64,000 nucleotides of DNA from Hippasteria phrygiana (lineage: Eukaryota > Echinodermata > Asteroidea > Valvatida > Goniasteridae): contig JAZGUH010000276.1 in the NCBI GenBank assembly GCA_037893225.1, forward strand, positions 1,798,001 through 1,862,000. The letters are read 5' to 3'. Below the pieces are notes generated by a model, which saw only the letters and a program-made list of their open reading frames with translations, was not told the origin of the DNA and made no database searches. Both the position numbers and the translations under genes were made by a program. Numbering within the stretch: position 1 is the first letter of the stretch; the number at the start of each line of letters is the position of its first letter. Shown here in pieces: positions 1 to 12,900 of the stretch.

Positions 1-249
1 TGCCATGTTTTGTTACAGTATTAGGTAGCAGTAACATGTTTTAAAACTGATGATGTTTTGTTATAATTAGTTTTTAGAATTAACTCATCAACAAAAAATC
101 TCTCAAACGTCTGGAGAAGAAATGTTTGTAAGCCATCATGTTCAACACTAACATAATTTTGAACTTGACTTCCCATTGCATAAGATTCCTTCCACCGAAA
201 AATGTTTCCATTTGATAAAAAGTCCCAGTGCAAATCAAAGCACCGAAGT
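1..249 (-). other. Unexplained open frame at left edge
   Basis: On the minus strand a frame stays open from the edge of the adjoining MITE (about 249) to a stop near 28. It reads ...CFDLHWDFLSNGNIF...YVSVEHDGLQTFLLQTFERFFVDEL... I do not recognise it. It has no clear splice acceptor, and its upstream end runs into transposon sequence. It could be the last exon of a gene head-to-head with BBS2, or chance. Confidence 0.15.
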
Positions 250-702
250 ATATGTGACCAGCTCTGCAAAAAGGGCTGTTATGTCGCAACATTTGAAAAA
301 TGAGTTATATACATAGTTGAACTTGTCACATCCTAAGCTTTAATTTGGTGTAGGTTTGACCCCTGTGGCATTTTGTGTTCTCGAGATATCTTGACATTTG
401 TATACTCATATTTTCCCAATTTAACGGAAGTGCATTTAGAGATACAGCCCTTTAAACACAAAAAGTGCAAAGAAATCAGATAGAAATAATTTTTATCAAC
501 ATATATTTTTTCATCTTTATTCATCAATATTAATGTTTCTGAAAATTAATTCTGAAAATATAGATATAAAAGAAGCCAACAAACAAACAAAATTAAAAAT
601 CACTTACGTGAAGAATTTTTCGCCCATTTCACATAGAACTGCCCTGTGTGTGTTTTCACATAGTGCGACATAATACCCCTTTTTGCAGAGCCGGTCACAT
701 AT
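250..702. mobile_element. MITE with 40-bp TIRs (ATGTGACC family), copy 1
   Basis: The left end reads tatgtgaccagctctgcaaa and continues aagggctgttatgtcgc. The right end is its inverted match (gcgacataatacccc...gagccggtcacat). The internal sequence is A/T-rich and shared in opposite orientation with 12880-13301, including the stretch around cgagatatcttgacatttgt. No transposase is encoded, so this is a non-autonomous terminal-inverted-repeat element. It lies about 300 bp upstream of the BBS2 start. Confidence 0.8.
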
Positions 703-992
703 GCACTAGCCATATTTATAAGCAACCATTTTGAAAAGATGTAGAAAACTATATGCTTTATGCATAAATGTCTAGCATTCCAGTACTTATTGTCACTTGC
801 TGTGAACACTTGTAATGCCTAATGATAGCCATTGGAAATGCATCATAGGTGTCATAATGATGTAATACGATTGTATAATTAGAACAGTGACTGAACTCTG
901 AAGTACTGTTTAAACTGACTTTGACCTCCATCTTTTGTTTAGCAGAGATCCTATCTTCTCCTTGAGGTTCGGCTTAGCAGTCCTGGGTCAAG
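703..992 (+). promoter_or_regulatory. BBS2 5' flank (promoter/5' UTR region)
   Basis: This 290-bp stretch between a MITE and the BBS2 start codon must hold the 5' UTR and probably the core promoter. I see no convincing TATA box and no full RFX X-box. The chosen ATG at 993 (context gtcaagATGt) begins the conserved [10 protein letters not shown]. Confidence 0.3.
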
Positions 993-3900
993 ATGTTGGT
1001 CCCAGTATTCACCCTCAAGCTGAACCACAGGATCAACCCCCGTATGGTTACCCTCGGCAAGTATGACGGCAAACACCCAAATCTTACAGCAGCCACCATG
1101 GCTGGGAAGGTAAGGAAATCAAGGATCCAGTTTAAGAGAAATGTGTCTAGATCCGTCAGATGTAACTTTATACTGGGTTCTAAAATTGTATGCCTATCAA
1201 TAGACCAATCAATTAAGTGGACATATCGACCAATCACGGCTGCAGGTGCGGTCGTGATTGGTCAATGCATCAAAGGATGTGTCTTGATGAATCGGTCTAT
1301 TGTTTTTCCTCTCCCTTTCCGTATTTTCTGAGCTAATTACCACTTGATTTCCCCGATACATATGTGGAAATTTGCACACTGCCAAAAATGTTTTTTGTAT
1401 TTTGAGAGAAAAAAGCTTAAAACAAGCTTTTTTTTCTCATGGAATAGCACAAGAAAAAATGTTTCTGATATCTAGATGTTTCTTGATTAAAAAAATTATC
1501 TGAATTTTTCCCCTCAATTTCTTGATTTAACCCTAACCCCTAGTATATTTTACTAGGAACCATACCTATCTTTGCAAATTCCAACACCATATGGTAAACT
1601 GTACACACAAATTGTTGGACTCTGATTCTGGTGGTATGCCAAACTCAGTGTAAAGGACTATCAGTTTGGGGGTCCAGTACCCATCCTAACAGATTCCAAC
1701 CAAACATGCTGTTGGGTTTTGACGGTTGAGTACTGTTATGATTAATAAACTTTTTTCCTTAAACGTTCTCAAATTAAGAAAAAATAAAATGCACAAAAAC
1801 TAGAAATATTTTCTTACTGAATTTTCCAGGAAGAATGACAAGAAAATCTCTTTACTTTTCTGAGATAAAAAAAATCTGATTCCATTGACCCTTAAACAGT
1901 CCTGACAATTGTTCATACCACTTGGGGAGTTAGCGTTAAAGAAAACAAATTGGCAGTTTTATTTCTTAATTTCTTGTGAAATTATCTTAAAAGGAGAAAC
2001 ATTTTCTACAAGTATATGATATTCAACATTTCAGATTTTTTCTGGTTTTTCTTAGCAAATTTCTGAAACAGACATTTTTTTCCCTTATTTCAAGAAAGGT
2101 TTTCCTATTTCTTATTTCTTATCATACAGTTGTCCCTCCACCACGAACTCCTCCCCCAGTGCTGCCTTACCCCAATGTGTTTACTACAAAATTGACTAAT
2201 TCCCTACTTATTTCCACTCAATGAAGGACTCAAATCCCCAGCCTAGGGCACATACAAATTTACCAATCCCAATGCCCAGTGGTAGAGGCAACTGTATTGA
2301 GCATTCCATTGCATGACAAGTGCACTTAAGGATGTAGAATGTGTGAAAATGCCCATTTTCACAATTCATTTGCTTTGGAATCTTTAAAAGGAGATTTACT
2401 AATTATACCTGTCAACTTATTCCAGATTTTAACCCTAAAAAGTACTACCCCAAGCCTTACAAACTCCAACAGTAGGTTTTGTGTATTGGTTCAGTACTGT
2501 AGCGCCTTGGCACATTACTTTACATGAAGCTATGATGCCCCAATTTGTCTAAGTCCAAAGAATGTGCCATAGGTATACTGCACAGTGTTGGATTTTGACA
2601 GGTTGAGGACACTTCCTGGTAAAAAATGCTTTCTTTAGCTCTGAAGCAGTGTTTCATTTGTTTTAAATGCACAGTATTTAGCATTTTTATTATTTTCATT
2701 ATTATTTCCCTGTGTCTGATATTTAGGATGCAGCATATCATATGATAAATGTTAAACTGTTTTCCTTACTGAATTCAGATCGAATGTTTGTACTTGCAGG
2801 TTTTTGTCCATAACCCACACACCCGTATGGTCAGTGGTAGTGGCCGTGCAACAGAAGCAAGCATCAATTCCGACGTCAGTCTGCTCAGCATTAACCAGAA
2901 GGTCAGTGCGGTGTCTGCGGGCTCGCTAGACTCGCTCGGGGTCAACGATGTCCTGATGGTGGGAACACAGACCAACTTGCTGGCTTATGACGTGCAGAAT
3001 AACACGGACGTCTTTTACAAAGATGTAGGTTAATGACCCTGAACATCCCCCCCCTCCTCCCCCCCCCCCCCCAAAAAAAAATTATACTCTGTAAGCACGT
3101 CATACCACTGGTATGACTCGAAATCAAATACACGTACTGCAGTGCATAAACAATAGATAGGACCTCTGGTTGCTACGGGTATAGTACTTTGATAACCATG
3201 GAATAGTACTTTTTGGCCGTGGGATTTAAAAAAAAATTTTTAGACTGAGCAGTGATAGAGTAAAATTAAAGAATACCATGTGACACGTTCTGAACCAATC
3301 AAGAGACAGAATCTATGAATGATGTCTTATAATATTGACTGTTTACCTAAAATAAGCCATGTCAATTTGTTTTACAATACCTCAGACATATTCAGTTGCC
3401 ATTATTTGCATCTAAAATGTTGTCAAGTTTAGGATCAGTTAGCACTTCTAGTGCTGGACAAGCATGGGCTGCACAAGTATGCACATTGCAAAGCTTGAAG
3501 TTTGACCCTATGTGATAGTTTTGTTACCCCAGGTGATTGTTCCGTGTGTACATGCATCGCTGTGTACATGCTGGTACACAGCGAAAATATCTTGGTGAAT
3601 TGTGATGCCAAATGGAGAGTGGCTCTTGCTCACGAATTCACACTATGAATCCCTTGGATGTGATTTCCTATTCAGAATGGACAGGAGGATTAAGAGAATG
3701 TGATTTTAACAATGAGGGTCCAAAATTACATCCAGAGTCCAGAATCACAATGCGGTTTAAGCTGTTAACCCAGAAGTCACAATGTACTCTTTGTCAGGGT
3801 GGGATAATAGTTCACAGGCTTCAGATGTGATTTTAAATAGAGTAGGATGTGATTTTGGACCCTCATTGTTAAAATCACATCCTCTTATTAATCCTCATGT

Positions 3901-6900
3901 CCATTTTGAATAGGAAATCACATCCAAGGGATTCACAGTGTCATAAGAGGTATAGTTTATTCAATTGTCAGACACTGTAAGCTCACTTGGTTTGGGCATG
4001 TGTCTCGCCAAGACTCCATGTCCAAGACCATCCTGCAGGGAACGTTGGAGGGCAGACGTCGCAGGGGCAGACAGAAAAAGTCCTGGATGGACAACCTGAA
4101 AGCCTGGACTGGACTCAATCAGTCTGCCCTGTTGCGTATGTCTGAGGACAGAGAGCTCTCTGGAGATCTCTGACTGCCAAATTGTCTGTCACGGCACCCC
4201 TACGACTCTGGTCTCAGGATGATTGATTGATAGATTGATTGATGGATTGATTGTTATTCATTCAACAAGTGAATCACACTTTTTATAGGCACCTGACGGT
4301 GTGAATGCAATAGCTGTGGGTCGGTTGGGGGACATCGAGACACCTCTGGCAATCATTGGCGGCAACTGCTCACTGCAAGGGTATGACAGTGAGGGTAACG
4401 ACCTGTTCTGGACGGTAAGTTGCCAATTAAGAATGAACATCAATACAGTATATGACATGCTCTGTTAAAATAAGCAACTTGGACTGTCGTTAAAAGTAAC
4501 TGGATATGTACATGTGCGGTAAAGGATCATGAATAAGTGGATTTTGAAGGCTTTGAGATATTTATTATCAAGATATTTATCAAGATGAATTATTTGTATG
4601 CATCACTAATTGGAAAGTGTCCAATATGAGGATGTTAAGGTGATTATAACCCCTTGCGCACGGGTATTATATGGGGGTGCCGGGGCACCATACCGGCTTG
4701 TGCAGCCAAGCGAAATGGAAACAAGAGGCTTGTGCAGCCAAGCATAACGTACACAATTACTCCATCAATGGATTAAAAATGCAGAGATTGACGTGTATAG
4801 AGGTCAACCGGCCAGGTGGCAACCATACGCAAGGGGTTAATCACTTTAATTACATGTACATTGAATTGAGAAAAAAAATGACTCCAAGGATATTGATCTG
4901 AGACCTATATGGTTTGTTTAAAGCACCAATTAAACAGATTTAAACCATAACTCTTTTGTAAATCCAAATGTGATTGTCCAACTTAAGCCGTGTCCGCATT
5001 GGACTTTTTTGGGTAAAACCTACGGAGACTGTTGTCAACTTAACCAAATTAAGTCCAATGCGGAGAGCCGGTAAACTTGCCAAATTGTCAAGTGTCGATC
5101 GTCGTTAAAGTAAAACCTACATCTTGATCACGTGCCGTCTGCAGATCAATGCATGCCTCTACGATTTTGCGAGCTTACAGGACGTGCGCTTGGCCCCATG
5201 CATTGTGTACTATAGCTGCAGTTCTGACTGAATGCACGCACGATGAAACATGAAACTTTCATTAACTTTAGTGAATGCTGAGCCGCATTTCTGCTGTTTT
5301 CTGCTATTTTACTTTGATCTACACGATAGGAAATATACTAGAAATGATCAGGAGTTTGATTGTCGCTTCATGTTGATTTGGAATAAAACACAAATGGTGC
5401 TGGATAGTTTATCTGCCCAAGGACTTTTCGCGGACGCACGGAAGAATAACCACAGTGGAATGTTAACAATCACGTACGGTAACTTTTGACAATAGTTAGT
5501 CCAATGCGAACGCGGCTTTTGTTCTCATCTTGGTACAGCCAGTAACATATTTTCTGTTAGCTGTGTTGACCGGATGTATTAAAAGTCTCATGCCCTTTCA
5601 CACTGAATGAAGAGGTTCCGTTTGCACTCAGGAGGTTGATTTTACAGGTTCAGCTTCAGTCAATGTTTATTTTTAATTCCCTCTTAAAGATATGATATAG
5701 CTTTGGTAATGATCAAAACCTAAAATGTCAAACAATCCACAAAGGAAACTGACTAGGTAAATTTGAATACATTTTCAAAGTGAACAAAGAAACTGGCAGG
5801 AGCGGGATTCGAACATGCGACCTAACCCTGCTACGGTAACCCGGAGGTCGCAGGTTCGAATCCCGCTTCTGCCAGTTTCTTTGTTCACTTTGAAAATGTT
5901 TATTTTTATTAGCCTGTCATTCCAAATTGGTCTAGTTTGGTTATCAACTTGATTGTCTTGCTGTCATTTATCGTGTTAACCCTCCGTCTCTCTGTGCCAA
6001 AATGGAGCCAACTACCCTACCTATCAAAACCTATCGAGTGACGGGTTGAAACACACAAGCTGTGGGAGAGGAGGGGCTGAGGTTTTTTTGATAGGTTATG
6101 ATAGTTATAACAGTAGGAGGGTTAATATGATATATACAGGAAAGATTTATGTAACTAGCTTGGTAATTCTCTCCCGCCAAGGACATCTTGAGATACTTTC
6201 AGACAGGCATACATTTCACTGTATAATTGTATGATTCGTCTTCTAATTCTTGCTATCTCCAGGTGACAGGAGACAATGTGTGTTCCCTGGTTCTCTGCGA
6301 CGTCAACAATGATGGGGAACAGGAACTCATCGTTGGCTCGGAAGATTTTGACATCCGCATCTTCAAGAAAGATGAGATCATTTCAGAGATGACAGAAACA
6401 GAGGTAGGCTAACAGGTGACCTGGCACCACCAAAGGATGGATGGAATATAGCAAAATGTGAACATTGAGATGATTGCGTTTCCTGAAAGTATGGTTAATA
6501 GGATACATTGTGAACGCTATCCCATGCTATGTACTTTTGAAGTTGTTAGGGTCATACATAACCTCTTCTGTTGAAAAATGAAAATCCAAGTTTGAGTTCT
6601 TCAGATGTAAGAATGTTAAACTCCCCAAATCTTCCCATTGGAAAAATGGTTCTACGACTTGTACCTCAGAATGCCACAGTGTGACTTTCGACCGTTGACT
6701 GCGTTAACGTTTTTTTTGCGGTACCAGTATTAATGCCCCGGGGCCAATTTCATAAAAGCTGTTAAGCACAAAAATTTGCTTAGCATGCAAATGCTTCCTT
6801 AATAAAAACTGGATTACGAACCAGATTTCCATGTGTGGAATATTGCTTTTGACTGGCATTCAGCTGTTGTTTGCTTAGCATGAAAATTACATGGACTTTT

Positions 6901-9900
6901 GCCTGTTTTTACTAAGCAAGACATTTTCATGCTAAGCACATTTTTGTGCTTAACAGCTCTATGAAATTGGCCCCAGGTGGCTGATATAATGAGCTTATTC
7001 TACACAGGTCAGTGCACACAAGCAGTTTTGTCAATACAATAGTCATGAGGACTGTGTGGTCCTCTGGCCACAAGTGCTTTACAAAGAATCTGATTGGGCC
7101 ATCACTAATCCCCTGGTACTCTTGTCTAATCCCTCTCGGTTGACAATGGGGAATTCAAAACTTTCAGGCTCTAGATCAATTTGTTTCTTTCAAAATAGAA
7201 TTTATTCAAATTTACCTAGTCAGTTTCCCTTGTGGATTGTTTGACAAAATATATTTGTTCACTGTGAAAATGTATTCAAATTTACCTAGTCAGTTTCCCT
7301 TGTGGATTGTTTGACGAATTATAAGTTAAAAAGTCGTATCCTCATTGAGTGATCCCCACAATGTCGCTTCCCAGGTTGTATCGTAAAATTGGGTGTGATC
7401 CCCTGCTATACGGCATTCTGGGTTTATGACTTCTGACTAGCGCCCACCCGAACAAAGATATTGACAATTCCGGAGACCGCCAACATAGGGCAAGATAGCT
7501 CAGTTGGTAGAGCGCCGGTACAGTGACCCGGAGGTCGCAGGTTCGAATCCCGCTCCTGTCAGTTTCTTTGTTCACTGTGGAAATTAATTTATATTTAATG
7601 GTTATTGTAATTTGTTAATTGAATTTAGTCCATAGTTGAGTTCAACTTGGCAGCACAGTATCAAAATCCTTCGCTATAATGTGAGCTAAAAAAGATTGCA
7701 GATGCAAGACATATGTTTTTTTGTGTGGGCATTTCCGATTAACAATCAAATTCTTACTGAAATGAAACACCGGCTGTTGTAATTTGGAAGATGTTGGTTT
7801 TCATTTGTCCAGGCAATCACGGCTCTGTGCGCAATGGCCAATAACCGTTTTGGCTATGCCTTGGCCAATGGAACTGTAGGAGTGTATGAAAACAACTCGC
7901 GCTACTGGAGAATAAAGGTTGGTTCCATTTTTACAGAAATCATATGTACTTTCGGTATTTTAGTACAAAAGAGGTATTTTTTTTCTTCAATTGAGAAGTG
8001 TATTTTGCAGAAGTTTTATTTTGGGAGACGAAGCCCCAAACTGCAAGTTCCAGAATTACGTCACAAATCAGTTTTGATAAAGAGCAAAGAATTTTACCGC
8101 ACGCCACCCTGAAAATGCAATTATGACTTTGCAAGCTGAAGTTATGATTTTTAAACTGCAAGGCAGAAAATGGCCAATGTGTACATTTCTTACTTTTTCT
8201 AAATGTAAACAGTTTTAATAATTTCTTTTCCCCACACAGTCCAAGAACCAGGCTGTTAGTATCCATAGTTTTGACCTGAATGGAGATGGGATACCAGAGC
8301 TGATAACGGGATGGAGTAATGGCAAGGTCATTTGCATTTGCCAATATTGAAATTTGGTTGAGGTTCAACACTCTTGCAATAAAAAAATAATTAATCTGAA
8401 AATAAGCATAGAATTAGTTGCTGCAGACTGCTCATCAATTAATATGTATATTAATATGTGTATTTCGCTAAAACTGTCCGAGCAGATTCTAGACAAAATT
8501 TTCTAATTTCATTCTCTAAACTTTTTGATTGCATTTTTTTTATAATGATACTAGCTGTAGGGCTGTCCTAAATATTCAATATTCGATCGTCGAGCGAATA
8601 TTCGAATACCATTTTGCCAGTTCGAATATTCGAAAAGATATATATGCACGTACAGATATGACTCTGATGCTATTTTAATAGAAAAGTTACGGCGCTTAGC
8701 AGTGTCAAATGCCGAATTTTTGTCACTTGCAATTTTTTGTGGACGGAAGTTTATTGTTCCTGTCGGTAAAACCCTTGATACAACAGGGGCATGCAAAAGA
8801 AAATGCTGTTTGAACGGTCCATAACACCAATCACCATACGTAAAACACTGCATGCTTTTATGTGCAATGTTCTTTTACCGGTGTGGCATGAACTGAAAAA
8901 CTTGATCGGCGAGTATCGAATATTCGGTCAAACCCAGTTTCGAATATTCGAATAGTAAATTATTCGAACATGAACAGCCCTAAACGCTAACCCTCCCAGA
9001 TCCTTCAAAATCCACCCGGAGGTTTCTTTTATTTTGCAAAATAGAGGATAAGAGAGCCCAGTCACTTTAACTTAACAGGGGGGGTTGATATTCCTGGAAA
9101 GTTAAAGTACAAAGAATTTGCCTTTGGTTTACTACACAGTGGTAGATTTTTGAGATTTCAGGAAGATTCTCGGCAAAAATGCCTTTGGGGTTAAGTTTTT
9201 TTTTAGCAGTTTTTACATTTTTCCCTTTTTATGAAGATCTTTGGTTTTTTGGGGGGTCATTTTGCATTAGGTGGATGCTCGTAGTGATCGTACTGGTGAG
9301 GTTATCTTCAAGGACAACCTATCCTCATCGGTGGCTGGTATCGTTGAAGGAGACTATAGGATGGATGGACATAATGAACTTATTTGCTGCTCAGTGGAGG
9401 GAGAGGGTGAGCTATTAGTATTTATACAACGCCTGAATAAATCCCAGCCATCCGATTGGTGGATCGTCGATCACATGCATTGAATTATTCGTCCCATCGC
9501 ACGACGCGAATCCGCACCGCCAAAACAAGTTCTATCACATGGTTCTATCAAACATTAACGCGTTTGATAGAACTTCCCCGCCGCTACAACACGGCTGTCA
9601 TTGGACTGTATATTATATACATATGGGGACCGGGAAACAGTCTAGGCTGTCGTTCACACAAAATGGTGGACGGCGTTTCCGAACCGCGGTTTGTTTTCCT
9701 AACAGACGACGAAATATTGGAACTCATAGGCGATGCTGACACTGCTAACACAAAGAGACAAATGAAATATGCAGTCAAACGATTAGAGGAATTTGCAAGA
9801 CATGCAGGAACAACAATTAAAGCTTTAACTGATTCGGAAATGGACCACTTTTTGTCGCGGTTTTATGCGGGACTGAGAAGGTAAACAGCACGTTGTACAC

Positions 9901-12900
9901 CAAGAAATCCATGCATGCAATCTGTTGGATTTATTCAGGCGTTGTAAAAAACAAATAATGAATGTTTCACATTCGTGCAATGGTAAGAATAATTTCATTC
10001 GGTGACAGATGGAATGTTCCATTCCACTCGGCTTCGCCTCTTGGAATGGAACATTCAATCTGTCACCTCATAAAATTATTCTTACCATCGCACTCATAAA
10101 CATTCATTATTTGTATATTAACACCGTGTCTGGCTGTTACTAATGGGGGTGGGGGGATGATATGCCAAGAACGGGCTGTGCAACTAAGCGTAAACGCAAG
10201 CAATAGGTGATGAATAGGATTGAGTGATCCTATTCATCACACTTGGAGCCCCCTTTTTGTGTAAATGAAAGGTTTGTTTGAAAAAGCTCCGTCTATTCAT
10301 TTCACTCCTATTACAGAACAATATAGTTGAAACATGAATGGATTGAGTACATGCAGGAATGCGTGTATAGACGACAACCGGCCGCCGTACGTATTTAAGA
10401 GGTTAATTGACCACATCCAATGAAACGGGGTTTGCTGATTTAAATCGCATTGTGAAAAGGCATTAATGGCTGATTTAAATCACGTTGATTTAACCCTGCG
10501 GTGTGCCGTGACAATATACACGCACTGTTACACCACGGTGACCTACTTAACAAAACAGCGCCATGGCACACCGCAGAGTTAAATCACTGATTTAAATCAA
10601 ATGATTTTTTTTTTTTTTTTAAATCACTGATTTTTGTAAAAGTTTTATTTTAGCAAAATAAATCGGGTTTGGCTGATTTAAATCACGTTGATTTTAATTA
10701 GCCAACCCTGCTATGAAATGAAACTGAAGGGGATTTTGTTTATGCATGTATGAGTTTTTCATATGCATTAGAAAGAATGCGTATACCAAATAACAAGTGT
10801 ATGTAAACTTTTACCGCAACTGTAAGGAGCAAACGTGTAATAACCAAACTTGTGCTCCCCGTAGTGCGTGGCTACCTCCCAGCATCACAGGACCAGAAGG
10901 GTAACCTGATGGATACTAATGTCGAACAGGAAACCATTAGAGAACTGAGTCAGAGGAAGCAGAACCTGCTGCTGGAACTCAAGAACTATGAGGAAAATGC
11001 CAAGGTAATTAACCCCTTGAGTACGGTATTCGTAGTGAGGCGCCGGGGCGACCTGTACAGCCAAGCGAAATGGCCACAATGTGCTTGTGCAGTCAAGCAT
11101 GACATATACAATAATCCAACAATGGATTAAAACTGCACAAATAGCGGCTGTCGGTGCGTCCGGCCTGGTGGCACTTGTTGTTTTTTTCGTCCACAGACGT
11201 CTTCCGTACGCAAAGGGTTAAGAAAAGGGGAGTGTGCAGTGTTTGTTTTGCAGAAAGATGAAACAAATTCAACTGGTATAAAATTAGAAAATATATTGTG
11301 AATGATATGTCATTCAACTTGAAACAGACGTTATGTGTTTATCCGGCTTAAAAATCCTGCATGAAAGCAGGGGGAGGTGAGTTGGTCTCGGCAATGGTGG
11401 AAGTTACCCCGCCTGGGTCTATAGGTCTGAAAATTGAGATCATTTCTTTGGTATCTATTGAAGATTATCCGCTATTTAGATCTGGAAAAACGTTGTAGCC
11501 CTTTACCTAGAGTGGCTTTTAGTCTTGTATTGGGTGGCTTCCATAAACTCGGCCGTTTGCCACTGAGAACCTTGTAGAGAGCATTAACCAGTTCGCGCCG
11601 AGATTATTTTTGCCGAAAATTTCTATTTTCAAAAAAGGCAAAATATAGCAGCCAACTTCTGATATATAGCCAAACGCCACAAATACTGATTTACAAGAGT
11701 CATTTTAACAGTAATTGTACAATATTTCTTGCTGAAACCTCATATAATTTCAATACTCCGGGTGCGCCCACGGGAGCGTAAATTGTTGAACAGGCCGTGC
11801 ACAGCGGCCAAGTTCAAGTTCAACACACGGTCCGCCTCCACGGACTTCTCGGACTTTGTGTGTGTGTGTACAAAACAAATGAGGGATTAGCGTGTTGAGA
11901 CGTCACCCGGAGGTGAGTTGAGGCAAGCTTGACGTTTTTACCCATCAGCCGTGCCCGTGTATAAAAACAGCCAGATCGTGTTAACACATCCTCTGACGCG
12001 AACTGGTTAAGACCAGGGGCTAATTTCAAAAAGCTGTAAGCACAAATGTTTGCTTAGCATGAAAATGTCTTGCTTAGTAAAATCAGGTTACCAGCCAAAA
12101 GTCCATGTAATTTTCATGCTATAAAGCAAACAACAGGTGAAAACCGGTGAAAAGCAATATTCCACACATGGAAATCTGGTTGGTAATCCAGTTTTTACCA
12201 AGGAAGCATTTTCATGCTAAGCAAATTTTTGTGCTTAACAGCTCTATGAAATTGGCCCCAGGTCATGCAATGCACTGTCTATAGGTGCAGAAATGTTCAT
12301 TGGCAGATCGGGGGTAGGGGGTAAGCAAAGGGGGCCATGGCACAAGAAATAATCTCAGCAGTGTCAGAATCTTGCTCATGACCTGTTGTGCAGTGTGCAG
12401 AACTGTAAAAAAAGCACTTAGGAAAATTACCAAAGAAATGGCAATACCCAACCAAAATGTGGTTATTAAAAATAATTAAAGTTGAATATGTATAAAGTTG
12501 GTAATTACACAACAAAATGCATTAAACACTCTCCATGGGAAGTTGACAAACTACATCCCAGGTCTTTGCAGTTGCCTTTCCTGTGTTGTTGCCACCCAAC
12601 AGTATTTTAACTCGGTAAATTAGTTTGTCAAGGGAGCTAGTTTGTCAAACCGAGGGAAGCTAGGTTTGACCGCTGACCCTCAGACCATAATGTCTGTGTG
12701 CCGTTATTCCCTGTTTTGGTTTCTCTAGGCTGGTCAAGCCCAGCGACCGTCTGGCATGGGGGAACTGGACAAGGCTCAGATGGGGATCATACCAGCCAAT
12801 ACCCAACTACAGACGTCGCTGATGGTCAACCCCGGTGATGCTAGCAAACCTGTAAGTGTAACCTTCCACCTGTACAGATTATATGCGACCCCCCTCTACA

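Noticed and set aside
7491..7562. A functional tRNA gene (intact A and B boxes)
   Set aside because: Stem mismatches, many diverged copies with shared flanks, and fixed downstream gtttctttgttcac show a repeat derived from tRNA.
8558..8982. 8-bp target duplication for this hAT copy
   Set aside because: actagctg and aacgctaa do not match; family membership rests on the termini only.
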